Both the position numbers and the translations under genes were made by a program. A stretch of 64,000 nucleotides of DNA from CAVXXB01 sp963765585. Lineage in GTDB: Bacteria; Calditrichota; Calditrichia; JAJRVZ01. Shown piece after piece: positions 29,086-38,914 of the stretch; the first letter of the stretch is position 1, and each line of letters begins with the position of its first letter. The notes under the pieces were generated by a model that was not told the DNA's origin, did not search any database, and saw only the letters and a list, made by a program, of their open reading frames with translations. Where the stretch lies: NCBI GenBank assembly GCA_963765585.1, contig CAVXXB010000014.1, forward strand, positions 124,001 to 188,000, in the 5' to 3' direction.

Positions 29086-29113
29086 CTAAGACTCGAAGAC
29101 ACGAAGAAGAACG
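29086..29113. repeat. Family A word repeat
   Basis: ACTAAGACTCGAAGACACGA followed by AGAAGAACGC, related to the CACGAAG units at 8150 and 43300; lies between the spermidine synthase stop and the acyl-CoA synthetase stop. Confidence 0.45.
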
Positions 29114-29130
29114 CAGTTATACTTTTACTT

Positions 29131-31097
29131 TTAACGCCGTGCAATGATTGCATCTCTGATTGCTTCTACTGCGCCGGGATCTTCAAGACTGCTTATGTCT
29201 CCGGTATCCTTCTCAAGATATGTGGCCCGGATAATCCTATGCATCACTTTTGCATTTCTTGTTTTTGGTAGTTTTTCAGTGAAATAGATCTCTTTTGGTT
29301 TTAACGGTTTGCCTAGCTGTCCGGTGACGATGATGATTTAAGATATCTATTAATTCTGTTTTGGGAACAACATCTTTTTTTAAGACACAGAAGCACACCA
29401 GTTCTTCACCCTTGATATCATGTGGTACACCGATCACCGCAGATTCTGTAACTTGCGGATGTGAATTTAAGACGGATTCTACTTCGGCCGGTCCAATTCT
29501 TTTTCCTGAAACCTTTATTGTGTCGTCGCTGCGCCCCAGTATATACCAAAGGCCATCCTGATCAATTGCCGCAAAATCACCGTGTAGCCAAACATTTTCA
29601 AAATGACTCCAGTAGGTATCGAGGTAACGTTGGTCATCCTGCCAAAATCCACGCGTCATTCCAATCCATGGTTTGCGAATAACCAGTTCTCCCACCTGTT
29701 CGCGAACCGGTTGGCCATTTTCATCAACAACTTCGGCGTCCATACCGGGCACTGCACCGGAAAATGCACAGGGTTTTAACGGTTTAAAAAAGTTGCCACA
29801 GACGATGCCGCCACTGATTTCTGTACCTCCGGAGTAATTGATAATTGGTTTGGACGAATCCAGAACATTTTCGAATAGCCACATCCATGACTCCGGATCC
29901 CAGGGACTTCCGGTTGAACCTGCCATTCGTAAGGTTGAGAGATCATAAGTTGTAAGTTGTGTTCTCGCCAAATTGCTTTAAAGTGCGGATGAGCGTTGGA
30001 GATATGCCCAGGTGGGTAATTTTATGTTTTGCGATTTGCTGCCAAAGGCGGGTATGATCCGGCATATCCGGCGCGCCATCATAAAAGATCATGGTAGCGC
30101 CGATGAGCATGGATCCAAACACTTCCCACGGTCCCATCATCCAACCCATATCTGTCATCCAGTACATGACTTCTTCTTTTTTAAGATCCATGCAATAGTA
30201 CATATCTTGTGCGGCCTTAACCGGGAAACCACAATGTGAGTGAACCGCTCCTTTGGGCTTTCCGGTGGTCCCGCTGGTGTAAATCAGCATCAACGGATCT
30301 TCGGCTGATGTATCTGCCATATCTGCCACGCCGGATTGACCTGAAATAACTTCATGCCACCAATGATCACGTTCGTTAAACCAGGTAACGTCCGGCAGTT
30401 GCACATTTTGGACTATGATCATCTTTTTGAAATTTGGTAATTTGTTAACGGCCTGATCGGCATTCGTTTTCATATCAATTTGCTTACCGCGCCGGATGGT
30501 ACCATCAACCGTGATCAGATATTGGGCGCCGGCATCATCCATGCGTGTGAAAATGGCGCCGGGTCCATATCCACTGAATAAGGGTAATATGATTGCACCC
30601 ATTTTTATCGTGGCCAGAAACGCGAAAAGAAGTTCCGGGATCATCGGCATAAAGAGACCGACTACATCTCCTTTTCTGACACCAATCGTTTTCAATCCGT
30701 TCACACATCGGTTAACATCCAGCGCAATTTCCCGGTAGGTATATGATTTTGTTCGCCCGTCTTCACTTTCCCATATTAGCGCAGTCTTGTCGGCAGACTC
30801 AGTTTCCAGCCACTTATCGAGACAATTAAAAACAATATTCAGGCGTCCATTAACACACCAACGAGGGAATTGAATCCCTTTGCTCAAGTCAACTATCTGA
30901 TCATAGGGTACATGAAATTGAATATCAAGATCGCGAAGGACGGCATCCCAAAACCAGTTAATATCATCGGTCGACCGCTTTAACAATGTGTCGTAGGATG
31001 CAATGTCATTCGCTTTCATAAACCTGGCCAGATTGGTATTAGCCATCTCAACCGGATCCGGCTGCCAGACAATGTTTTGATTGAAAGGAAAAGACAT
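29131..31097 (-). pseudogene. AMP-forming acyl-CoA synthetase (acetate/propionate/acetoacetate class), broken by two frameshifts
   Basis: Three reading-frame pieces make one protein of about 650 residues. Piece 1 (31097-29943) has the N-terminal domain and the ATP-binding LIYTSGTTGKPKGAVHSHCG and THLGISPTLIRTL. Piece 2 (29971-29276) continues with YSGGTEISGG, DAEVVDENG, WLHGDFAAIDQDG and the hinge YILGRSDDTIKVSGKRIGPAE. Piece 3 (to the stop at 29131) has LGKPLKPKEIYF, LPKTRNAKVMHR with the conserved Lys, and GDISSLEDPGAVEAI. The first break is a tandem copy of the 7-mer AAGTTGT (29947-29960, plus strand). The second is a one-base shift near 29335-29345. The protein would activate a short-chain acid to its CoA ester; the exact acid is not readable. 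If the breaks are sequencing errors the gene is functional. Confidence 0.85.
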
Positions 31098-31167
31098 TTT
31101 CCACTCCGGTAAGGGCGAAATTAAAGTAGTATAAGATATTGTATATTGCAGGCTATCCGCTTACAGT

Positions 31168-31202
31168 TATCGGCTGTCTGCTGATCGCAGATAGCCGACA
31201 GC
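31168..31202. repeat. REP-like hairpin
   Basis: GGCTGTCTGC and GCAGATAGCC pair (one wobble) around TGATC in the gap between the DUF4412 gene stop and the acyl-CoA synthetase start; flanking words CTATCCGC and GATAGCCGACAGCTGAG extend the pattern. Confidence 0.55.
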
Positions 31203-31222
31203 TGAGAGCAATTAGGAAATTA

Positions 31223-32023
31223 TTACATTTCCTGCCATTCATTACTGACTTTATCAAACCCGGACGGGACATCAAACAAAGAGGAATTGAGATCCTTTTT
31301 AGTTATCTCTTTCATTTCAAACTGAGAAGAAATCTTTCCGTCTTCATAGTCGATACTTTTTACGGGCATTCCGGCAAATCCGCCGTTTTTTTCATATTCT
31401 TCATCCCCTATTTGAAACATATCTGTCATATCCGGTGCCAGCGAGCTGAAGAACTCGCCCATCACCCGAAATACTCCAAGTTCATCGGATTTTATACCTA
31501 ATTGATCCCAACCGGTTGTCCACACTTCTTCTTTTTTTGTACCATTTACTTCCCCCAGGTAATGAGAGCAGTTCCATTTATTCACCTTAATATTTGATCC
31601 CTTTTTGGTGAACACCGGGCGTTCGTCTTTTTTGAAGTTCATGTGGGAAGGCATCATCTCTTCCATCATTTTTCTCTGTTCCGGCGGTAGATTTTTTAAT
31701 TGTTCTTCCATCTGCTTCATAGCTTCATCCATTTTTGCCTTCATCTTTTTTATATCGTCCTTTGTCATTTCACGATATTCTTTTTTCCCCATATCCAGCA
31801 TCCAGAAAAGATCCTTATCTTCCCTGAAGATAATTACCATATTTCCATCATCGCCCATGGCTTCGACCCGGAGCCGGTCTTTTTCAACGTAAATTTTTGT
31901 TGAATTTGTTACATTGTTACCTTTGTGGGTATCTGAACCTTCAAGGTAGATCCCGGCTGACAAAAATGATGCACATATAATAATTAAACCGAGACTGAAA
32001 ATGAATATTTTTGATTGATTCAT
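31223..32023 (-). CDS. DUF4412 exported protein
   Basis: About 266 residues from ATG 32023 (AAGGAAG upstream), which gives a signal peptide (SKIFIFSLGLIIICASFLSAG); the frame is open 12 codons further. The pattern is that of DUF4412: IYVEKDRLRVEAMGDDGN, MVIIFREDKDLFWMLD, KKEYREMTKDDI, a central Lys/Glu/Met-rich helix (residues about 95-130), then WNCSHYLGEVNG. Such proteins are predicted to be periplasmic; function unknown. It follows the flavin reductase-like gene with a short overlap of open frame, on the same strand as the aromatic degradation genes, so co-transcription is possible. Confidence 0.82.
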   Translation of the reverse strand: MNQSKIFIFSLGLIIICASFLSAGIYLEGSDTHKGNNVTNSTKIYVEKDRLRVEAMGDDGNMVIIFREDKDLFWMLDMGKKEYREMTKDDIKKMKAKMDEAMKQMEEQLKNLPPEQRKMMEEMMPSHMNFKKDERPVFTKKGSNIKVNKWNCSHYLGEVNGTKKEEVWTTGWDQLGIKSDELGVFRVMGEFFSSLAPDMTDMFQIGDEEYEKNGGFAGMPVKSIDYEDGKISSQFEMKEITKKDLNSSLFDVPSGFDKVSNEWQEM

Positions 32024-32039
32024 GTTTACTTCCTTTCGA

Positions 32040-32654
32040 TTATGCTTTTTTTCTTTCAATTATAAACCGTTTACCAAGGGTAGTGTATTCCATTCCGGCC
32101 AGCCGACCCAAAGGTTTGAGTAATCCGGTGTCAATTTTACCATCCGAAATTAAGGCATCGGCAATATGATACTGTACAATTTCACCAATTACAAGCGCAC
32201 CGCTTCCGGGACCGCCATCTCCAATATAGACTACTTTGTGTAATCTACATTCCATATTAATTTGCGATTCTTTTACCCGTGGCACTTTTATTATTAAAGA
32301 CGGTTCCGGTGTAAAACCGGCATGGGTAAATTCATCTACATCTCTAGGGAAATCGGTAGCGGTTTCATTCATTTGTTCCGCGATATCTTCACTTACGACA
32401 TTTACTACAAACTCACCGGTTTCTTCAATATTTGCCAGTGTGTCTTTCTTTTCCGCATTGGTTCCTTTAAGGGCCGGGGCGAAGCAAAGGGTAGGTGGCT
32501 TTGCTGTGATAACTGTAAAAAATGAAAATGGGGCCAGATTCAGAATCCCGGATTTTGACATTGTCGAGACCAGTGCTATCGGTCGCGGAACGACACTGCC
32601 TATAAGTAACTTATAGTTATCTTTCGCACTGGTTTTTGCCGGATCAATAATCAT
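32040..32654 (-). CDS. Flavin reductase-like FMN-binding split-barrel protein
   Basis: About 204 residues from ATG 32654, whose A is shared with the stop codon of the upstream homogentisate dioxygenase gene (TAATG), with GGAGGGG ahead: tight translational coupling. Split-barrel flavin-binding family: LLIGSVVPRPIALVSTMS, NLAPFSFFTVITAKPPTL, DTLANIEETGEFVVNVV, ECRLHKVVYIGD, and GALVIGEIVQYHI. Members bind FMN and reduce it or act as small FMN oxidoreductases. Relatives are often found next to homogentisate dioxygenase, but no step in that pathway needs one, so the role is unclear. Confidence 0.88.
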   Translation of the reverse strand: MIIDPAKTSAKDNYKLLIGSVVPRPIALVSTMSKSGILNLAPFSFFTVITAKPPTLCFAPALKGTNAEKKDTLANIEETGEFVVNVVSEDIAEQMNETATDFPRDVDEFTHAGFTPEPSLIIKVPRVKESQINMECRLHKVVYIGDGGPGSGALVIGEIVQYHIADALISDGKIDTGLLKPLGRLAGMEYTTLGKRFIIERKKA

Positions 32655-33811
32655 TATTTCCCCTCCTGCCAACTGTAAGGATATTGAGGATCATCTAATT
32701 CCACAGCCTCATCGGTGATATGCAATGGGTTAAATGTATCTAACATGACAGCTACTTCATCGGTTTCTTTTTTGCCAATCGATCCTTCATATTTCCCCGG
32801 TTGCGGTCCATGTGGCAGACCTCTTGGATGCAGGGTAACCGACCCTTCACTCACACCTTTACGGCTCATAAAATCACCAGCAACATAATATAATATTTCA
32901 TCACTTTCAACATTGCTATGGGCATATGGAGCGGGAATTGCTTTCTCATGATAGTCAAAGAGTCTTGGTACAAATGAGCAGATAACAAAACCGGGACCCT
33001 CAAATGTTTGATGCACGGGGGGCGGTTGATGAACTTTACCTGTGATGGGCATAAAATCGTTAATATTGAATATCCAGGGATAATAATACCCGTCCCAGCC
33101 AACCACATCAAATGGATGATGGGCAAGCGTATAGTTCTGATATCCGTCATGTAATTGTACCCGGATCTCAAATTCGCCCGTTTCATCCACCGGATCAAAA
33201 AACCGGGGTACACGAATATCCCGTTCGCAAAAAGGGGCATGCTCAAGCAACTGGCCGTGCTTGTTTCGATAGCGTTTTGGTGTGGTCACTATTCCGGTGG
33301 ATTCGATAATCAGCAACCGGTTATCTGCTCCTTCAAAGTTCATCCGGTAGAGGGTACCCAGAGGGATTACAATATAATCTCCAGGTCCAAATTTTAAGTT
33401 ACCAAAAAGTGTTTCCAAGGTACCTGTGCCATGATGAACAAATATTACCTCATCACCACCGGTATTTCTAAAAAAGTAAGTTGCATTTTTATTTGGTGCA
33501 GCGCCACTCATTCGTACATCATTATTATATAACAGATATTTTCTACCGGAAATCCAATCCCCTGCCGGTTTGATGTTGAATAACTCAAAATGATGGTGAC
33601 GATGAATCCTCTCTGCGGACGGAGTGAGTTTGAGTGGTTCAAAATCTCCCACTTTCGCCACTCTTGTTGGAGGATAAATGTGGTAAAGGTTGGAGTAGAT
33701 ATCCGAGAAACCTTCACGACTGATGTGCTCCTCATAGCAAAGGGCATTATTATGAAAATGCTGGATGTGACGCTTATCCGGTATGTCTCCCTGCCTGATA
33801 TAGAACGGCAT
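32654..33811 (-). CDS. hmgA: Homogentisate 1,2-dioxygenase
   Basis: 385 residues from ATG 33811 (AAGGAG 9 bases upstream; frame opens at 33826). Ring-cleaves homogentisate to maleylacetoacetate with a non-haem Fe(II). Cupin features: VIFVHHGTGTLETLFGNLKF, GPGDYIVIPLGTLYRM, RVQLHDGYQNYTLAHHPFDV, and the metal region HSNVESDEILYYVAGDF with HPRGLPHGPQPG. Shorter than the human enzyme (445) but normal for this bacterial branch. Upstream HPPD makes its substrate; the downstream flavin reductase gene overlaps by one base. Fumarylacetoacetase and maleylacetoacetate isomerase are not in the window. Confidence 0.92.
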   Translation of the reverse strand: MPFYIRQGDIPDKRHIQHFHNNALCYEEHISREGFSDIYSNLYHIYPPTRVAKVGDFEPLKLTPSAERIHRHHHFELFNIKPAGDWISGRKYLLYNNDVRMSGAAPNKNATYFFRNTGGDEVIFVHHGTGTLETLFGNLKFGPGDYIVIPLGTLYRMNFEGADNRLLIIESTGIVTTPKRYRNKHGQLLEHAPFCERDIRVPRFFDPVDETGEFEIRVQLHDGYQNYTLAHHPFDVVGWDGYYYPWIFNINDFMPITGKVHQPPPVHQTFEGPGFVICSFVPRLFDYHEKAIPAPYAHSNVESDEILYYVAGDFMSRKGVSEGSVTLHPRGLPHGPQPGKYEGSIGKKETDEVAVMLDTFNPLHITDEAVELDDPQYPYSWQEGK

Positions 33812-33854
33812 CAATGTCTCCTTCATGCAAATTATGTAATGTGAAAATTATTCA

Positions 33855-33957
33855 CAGAAATGTACTCGGTCTCGGTACTCGTCACTGGTTTGAAGAATGA
33901 TCTATAATTTGTCAGCGGTAATAAACGAGAGCCAAGTGCCCAGTACCGAGTTCTTCA
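33855..33957. repeat. Inverted word-like repeat, family D (GTACTCGGTACTCG)
   Basis: Left words GTACTCGGTCTCGGTACTCG TCACTGG and right words GAGCCAAGTGCCCAGTACCGAG fold back on each other in the gap between HPPD and homogentisate dioxygenase. Sister copies at 39450-39503, 42968-43013 and 47386-47418. Confidence 0.6.
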
Positions 33958-33960
33958 AAT

Positions 33961-35052
33961 CTATAGATTTCCCCGTCGATCCTGTTCTCTTTCTATAGCT
34001 TCGAATAAGGCTTTAAAATTTCCTTTACCAAAACTTTTCGATCCCTTGCGCTGAATTATTTCAAAAAACAGGGTGGGCCGGTCCTGCACCGGTGCGGTAA
34101 AAATTTGCAGCATATACCCAAATTCATCCCGATCCACCAAGATACCGAGTGGTGCCAGATCTTTTATTTGTTCGTCAATTTCACCGACTCTATCGGGAAG
34201 TTCCTGATAATAGGATTCCGGTGTATTTAGAAATTCCACACCATTTTGTTTTAACTGGCTCACCGTACCTACTATATCATTTGTGTCCAGGGCGATATGC
34301 TGCACACCTGGGCCGGAATAATATTCCACGAATTCCTGGATTTGCGATTTGCGTAATCCGCCGGCCGGACGGTTAATAGGCATTTTGATACGTTCGTTAT
34401 CATTAGCAACTACAACGGATCTCAGGGAAGTGAAGTCAGTCGAAATATCTTTATCATCTGCAGTCCAGAAACGATGGAAGCCTAATTTTTCTTCATACCA
34501 CTGGGCAATCTTCTGCATCTGTGCTTCCGGTTGATTGCCCACAAAATGGTCGACAAAATTTAAGCCACATGGTTTTACCGGAATATTTGAGGTATAAGTT
34601 TCAAATCCCGGTAAAAATATACCGCTATAGTTTTTACGCTCAATAAAACTATGAATCGTGTCCCCATAGGTTTTGATTCCGCTTCTGACAATTGTTCCGA
34701 ACTCATCCTCAACAGTTTCTGGTTCTAGTACAGATTCTGCTCCTCTGCTGGTACTGTACTCCCAGGCCTCTCGGGCATCATCTACCCAAAAGGCCACATC
34801 CTTTACACCATCACCGTGCAAACTCAGATGTTGATTTAACTCAGAATTGGCTTTAAGAGGGGAAGTTAATACCAATGTGATCTTACTTTGTCTTAAAACG
34901 TAGGATACTTTTTCACGCTCACCTGTTTCCAAACCACGATAAGCGATCGGTTCGAATCCAAACTGGGTTTGATAAAAATGTTTGGCCTGTTTGGCATTAC
35001 CGACTATCAATTCAATATAATCGGTACCATTGATATTAAATCTTTCCGACAT
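33961..35052 (-). CDS. hppD: 4-hydroxyphenylpyruvate dioxygenase
   Basis: 363 residues. Converts 4-hydroxyphenylpyruvate to homogentisate with Fe(II) and O2. Two VOC domains: the N-terminal one from FYQTQFGFEPIAYRG, the catalytic C-terminal one with iron ligands His in NFVDHFVGN, His in GPGVQHIALDTND and Glu in LFFEIIQRKG; the C-terminal GFGKGNFKAL helix motif (here FGKGNFKALFEAIE) closes the site. Standard length. First gene of the tyrosine-degradation block hppD-hmgA-flavin reductase, separated from hmgA by 150 bases of repeat. Confidence 0.95.
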   Translation of the reverse strand: MSERFNINGTDYIELIVGNAKQAKHFYQTQFGFEPIAYRGLETGEREKVSYVLRQSKITLVLTSPLKANSELNQHLSLHGDGVKDVAFWVDDAREAWEYSTSRGAESVLEPETVEDEFGTIVRSGIKTYGDTIHSFIERKNYSGIFLPGFETYTSNIPVKPCGLNFVDHFVGNQPEAQMQKIAQWYEEKLGFHRFWTADDKDISTDFTSLRSVVVANDNERIKMPINRPAGGLRKSQIQEFVEYYSGPGVQHIALDTNDIVGTVSQLKQNGVEFLNTPESYYQELPDRVGEIDEQIKDLAPLGILVDRDEFGYMLQIFTAPVQDRPTLFFEIIQRKGSKSFGKGNFKALFEAIEREQDRRGNL

Positions 35053-35543
35053 TTTAGCCGCCTATGGATTTGATAATATTTTTGAGGGACTTATAGATAC
35101 TTAAATGTACCTTATGGGGTATTTTATTTCAAGAAAATTAAAAAGAATTGAATATAGGATAGTGATATAGAATAAGTTTACGATTGGCCATTGGCAATTG
35201 GCAATGTAAGACAAGCCATATGTATACTGCTCGTTACTGTTTAGGAATGGAGGGAATCCGTTTTATCGTTAGTATCATATGATACCCAGACATTGTGATA
35301 ATAGTATTGTGAACTAATATATTCTCATTTTCTCAATAATCGACAATAATCATATTTTAAATAGCACACGGATTTATCACGCCGAAAGGCGGATCAGCCT
35401 ACCGACTGACACAGATTAAACTGATGTTCACGGATTTTGTTTATTATTTTTTTCCGTGTTAATCAGCGTAATCCGTGTCATCCGCGTTCCATTTCTTCTA
35501 TCCTGGTGTCATATGATACTATTTACGATTAGGAAAATTTTCC
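35053..35543. other. Intergenic stretch with a possible miniature inverted-repeat element
   Basis: No gene seen in 491 bases. The segment 35271-35520 begins with AGTATCATATGATACCCAG and ends with a near reverse complement (CCTGGTGTCATATGATACT), enclosing another inverted pair: CACGGATTT...TTCACGGATTTTG (35368-35440) against CCGTGTTAATCAGCGTAATC (35454-35473). The AAAGGCGGATCAGCCTACC words (35384-35402) form a small hairpin as well. Looks like nested non-autonomous repeats. Confidence 0.5.
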
Positions 35544-36767
35544 TTATTTCAAATAGACCATCCGCCGGGTGGCATAAAAATTTCTCGAGTTAAGTGTATA
35601 AAAATAAATGCCCGGCACCACATCTTTGCCAAAGTCATTTAATCCGGTCCATTCTAACTCATAAAAGCCAGCATGTAAAAATCCATTATACAGGGTGATT
35701 ATTTTTGCACCTGTAATATTATATATTGAAAGCCGGATTTCATCAGATTTTGGCAGACTGAAGCGGATTCTGGTATTGGGGTTAAACGGATTTGGATAAT
35801 TCTGCATTAGCTCGTAGTGCAACGGAAGTCCGCCTTCATTGACTTCCCGGAGTTCAATTTTTGATGCTCTCGGGATTACAGCAATTGTTTTATGTACCGT
35901 TACATTTCCATTAACATCCACATCACTAAGTCGGTAAAGATATTTATGACCATTAAAAACGGTAATATCTTTATAAGAATATTTTGTCGTTGTTGATGAA
36001 TTACCTTGTCCATTGAGTTCTTCACAGCTTAGATAATTTGCCAGTTCTGAAAAAACACTATCTGTTGCCATGGCCCTCTCAATAATAAATCCCAGGTTGT
36101 TTACCTCAGCTTCGGTTTGCCAGCGCAGAATCACTTGATTATCACCGGCAATAGCGTTGAAGGCTGATAACTGAACCGGGAGTGAGATGTCACCGGTTAT
36201 CTGGTTTGAGTTTAACTCACCCGGCGTAGCGACTTCTAATGACCAGGCAAGTGCGGATAATTCTGTCACATCATCCGGGGCCGACAAACTGCGGTCATCA
36301 TTGGCATCGGAGCCAATATTCCGCCATGGAGGTATACCACCTGTAAGATCTCCCAGACCATTATATGTGAGTGCTTGTATTCGGTTGCCATCTGCATCTT
36401 CAAGCAGTATTCCATCGGGACCATTCTGTAATCCAACCGGGCCCCAATCAAAATCAGAAGAGCTTACGGTGTGGGCTGAATTTTTTAAGACAAGAAAGCC
36501 AATTGGATTACCGCCCGAATCCGTTATACCATCATCAGGAAAGAGGGTATTGGCAGGAAATATGAAACTAAAGATTACCGAACCGCCGCTGCCATTGATG
36601 TGTGAAACGGACCAACCGGAAATATCGGCTCCGGCCGGGCCGATCAACTCGATAAACTCTGCATCATCGGTACTGGCATCATTGGCACGAATTTCATTCA
36701 GGAATACTTTCTGTGCAGCACAGTTAATTATCCCAAGCGTTGTGAGTAAAAGTAGTAAGTGTGGCAT
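35544..36767 (-). CDS. Secreted lamin-tail-domain protein with type IX sorting domain
   Basis: 407 residues from ATG 36767, chosen for its perfect GGAGG box and signal peptide (MPHLLLLLTTLGIINCA); the frame opens at 36827. Residues about 22-165 form a lamin-tail (LTD) fold: VFLNEIRANDAS, AEFIELIGPAG, ISGWSVSHIN, FLVLKNSAHTV, and PDGILLEDADGN. A middle beta-sandwich (FNAIAGDNQVILRWQTEAE...NNLGFIIERA) is the spacer usual before sorting domains. The end is a T9SS domain with NYPNPFNPNTRIRFSLP, FYELEWTGLND and GIYFYTL. Extracellular; LTD modules are often fused to nucleases or phosphatases, and a 5'-nucleotidase gene lies next upstream. Confidence 0.88.
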   Translation of the reverse strand: MPHLLLLLTTLGIINCAAQKVFLNEIRANDASTDDAEFIELIGPAGADISGWSVSHINGSGGSVIFSFIFPANTLFPDDGITDSGGNPIGFLVLKNSAHTVSSSDFDWGPVGLQNGPDGILLEDADGNRIQALTYNGLGDLTGGIPPWRNIGSDANDDRSLSAPDDVTELSALAWSLEVATPGELNSNQITGDISLPVQLSAFNAIAGDNQVILRWQTEAEVNNLGFIIERAMATDSVFSELANYLSCEELNGQGNSSTTTKYSYKDITVFNGHKYLYRLSDVDVNGNVTVHKTIAVIPRASKIELREVNEGGLPLHYELMQNYPNPFNPNTRIRFSLPKSDEIRLSIYNITGAKIITLYNGFLHAGFYELEWTGLNDFGKDVVPGIYFYTLNSRNFYATRRMVYLK

Positions 36768-37170
36768 AATTCCTCCTTTGGTTGAAATTTGATGTAGTCC
36801 ATCTAATAAATGGGCTATATCTGCCATTACCAGAATCGTGCCAGTAAATACATATCAATCTAACATGTTCAAAATCAATAGCTTATGATTTTAAGAGGTG
36901 TTAATTTATAGGAGGGAAAAATTTAACTGTGGCAATTTCCCGCACAAGTGTGTGGAAATATGGTTAGAAAGGGGCACGAAGGACACGAATGTTTAAAATA
37001 AAAATGTCCAATGTCAAAACAAAAATGCCAAATCAAATCCCAATGTTTCAATGACAATAATCTGCCTTAATATTTTAACATTTGATTTTGGACATTCATT
37101 TGACATTTGGGCTTGGTCATTGGACATTTTCAATAGTAGGTTCGGTGACTTCGTGTGAATTTTAAAATTC
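36768..37170. other. Intergenic stretch with families A and I word repeats
   Basis: Between LTD protein and nucleotidase. Outer words CACGAAGGACACGAATG (36976-36992) and TGACTTCGTGTGAA (37146-37159) are inverted. Between them is a second inverted set: AATGTCCAATGTCAAAACAA (37006-37025) against TTGACATTTGGGCTTGGTCA TTGGACATTTT (37099-37129). No gene seen. Confidence 0.5.
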
Positions 37171-38799
37171 TTAGTCCAGTACTATACGCCAGTTATTATC
37201 CACCTTGCCGGAAATATTCTTCTCAGTCCGGATATAATTTGCCAGGATATTGCGCATCTCTTCCGACGACTTCCATGTAACGTTGGCCTGGGTAATTCCG
37301 CATGCGGCCAGATGCCCGCCACCACCCGAAGCCCGGTAACTGTTCATGGCAACGGTATAGATTTTATTCAAATCGAGTGGCTTGCCTGAGCTCAAATCCG
37401 TAAGATTTATTATCCGGTTGCCGGATTCATTTTTTACATGAATTTCATAAGCAATGCCTTCGGCCATATCGAAATTATAACCAGCCATATCTCTGTTGGT
37501 ATCCACCTGTCTGGTTTCTGGGTTATAAATAAAATATTCCGCACAGTATTCAAGATAATCCTTTATTTGCTGACCGGTCATCTCTATGGTATATAAAAAG
37601 TTTTCATAGCGATACATACCGTATACATCTTTGATTTTTATCTCGCCCGGATCAAGCTGAAACCGGGTATTAAAGGATGCGGCAAGCGAAATGGAGGCGC
37701 CGGTTGTTGCTATTTGCGCCTTATTTATCAGTTCAACCAGAACATTGTCACCTTCTCTTGAGTTTCTTCCTGAAATCGTATCGGTCGAGATACCAATGGT
37801 CTCTCTGATGTATGAAAGTGTTTGTGAGTGATAGTTCTCGGTAAGATCCATGATCTCGCTGGCTATTGCAACGGAATCCATGGCAAGAATTTGACTGGAG
37901 GAATTATCGATCTTCCAGCCCATTTCTTTTTGTGATAGGGTTAATTCGGCGACTCCAAGATATCTGGCATGACTTCCGGACATGAGCATCAGTGTATTGC
38001 CAACTTTTGCCGGATCGTCATCAGAATATGGGTAGCGGCGGTGTGAGTGGCCGCATAATATAACATCAAAACCGGAAACATTTTCGGCAACAAGCCTGGT
38101 CGCATTTTCATTTGGCAGATTTTGAGCATCGGTATAATTTTTACTGTAGTCTGCATTCATCCCGGCATGAAAAAGTCCGATCAGCACATCCACCTGCGGG
38201 CGTACCTGATCTACCCATTTTTTTGCGGAAACAACCATGTCTTCCCAATGGATTCCGGGATACAGAGCCGGATCCAGCCACATGGGAATGGCCGGGGTGG
38301 TTAAACCAATGATACCGACGCGAATTCCGTTGCGATTTATAATTGTATAGGGCTTGAAAAACGTTGCTCCATCTTCATATACACCATTGGCAGACAGCCA
38401 GGGGAAATCGGCTTCCCGGCGGGCTTTGTCATAGGCCATATATCCCTGTTCGATATCATGATTCCCCACCGCAAATGCATCATAGCGCATATAGTTCATC
38501 ACATACATCATGGGATTTGGTTGATCAGAGGCAATGTGGTTAAAGTAATAAATCAGCGGCGTACCCTGGATCAAATCACCGCTATCGAGTAATAATACAT
38601 TTTTATATTGTTTTCTATAATTCTTGATTACGGAATATACTTTGGCCAGACCATTATCGGCCGGTGCATCCTGAAAATAATCATACGGGCGAATGTTGCC
38701 GTGCACATCTGTTGTATGCAGGATAATTAATTTTTCTTTATTCTGAGCCTGGATTAAAACAGGCAGAAGGATTAAAAACAGAAAATATATTTTTTTCAC
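37171..38799 (-). CDS. 5'-nucleotidase / 2',3'-cyclic phosphodiesterase family metallophosphatase (UshA-like)
   Basis: 542 residues with a signal peptide (KIYFLFLILLPVLIQAQ). Hydrolyses nucleotides or cyclic nucleotides in the periplasm or outside. The calcineurin-like metal site is complete: HTTDVHGN, LLLDSGDLIQGTP, AVGNHDIEQG, GLFHAGMNAD, LCGHSHRRYP. The C-terminal 5_nucleotid_C domain shows GDNVLVELINKAQIA, YRYENFLYTIEMTG, AEGIAYEI, and the substrate-stacking segment NSYRASGGGGHLAACG. Complete. Strand and distance (about 400 bases) make co-transcription with the LTD gene uncertain. Confidence 0.92.
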   Translation of the reverse strand: MKKIYFLFLILLPVLIQAQNKEKLIILHTTDVHGNIRPYDYFQDAPADNGLAKVYSVIKNYRKQYKNVLLLDSGDLIQGTPLIYYFNHIASDQPNPMMYVMNYMRYDAFAVGNHDIEQGYMAYDKARREADFPWLSANGVYEDGATFFKPYTIINRNGIRVGIIGLTTPAIPMWLDPALYPGIHWEDMVVSAKKWVDQVRPQVDVLIGLFHAGMNADYSKNYTDAQNLPNENATRLVAENVSGFDVILCGHSHRRYPYSDDDPAKVGNTLMLMSGSHARYLGVAELTLSQKEMGWKIDNSSSQILAMDSVAIASEIMDLTENYHSQTLSYIRETIGISTDTISGRNSREGDNVLVELINKAQIATTGASISLAASFNTRFQLDPGEIKIKDVYGMYRYENFLYTIEMTGQQIKDYLEYCAEYFIYNPETRQVDTNRDMAGYNFDMAEGIAYEIHVKNESGNRIINLTDLSSGKPLDLNKIYTVAMNSYRASGGGGHLAACGITQANVTWKSSEEMRNILANYIRTEKNISGKVDNNWRIVLD

Positions 38800-38914
38800 G
38801 GTTTACCCCTTGATTTTACAATAGTTAAATATAACAAATAACAGCGATGTCTATCAAATTAATCCAAAGTTGGCCGGATTTTTGCAAAAACAAGTAAGTG
38901 AAAACATTGTAATA

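Noticed and set aside
29131..31097. Definite call as acetoacetyl-CoA synthetase
   Set aside because: Tempting because of the tyrosine and HMG-CoA genes, but the motifs fit the general acetate/propionate class and the substrate cannot be read from sequence.
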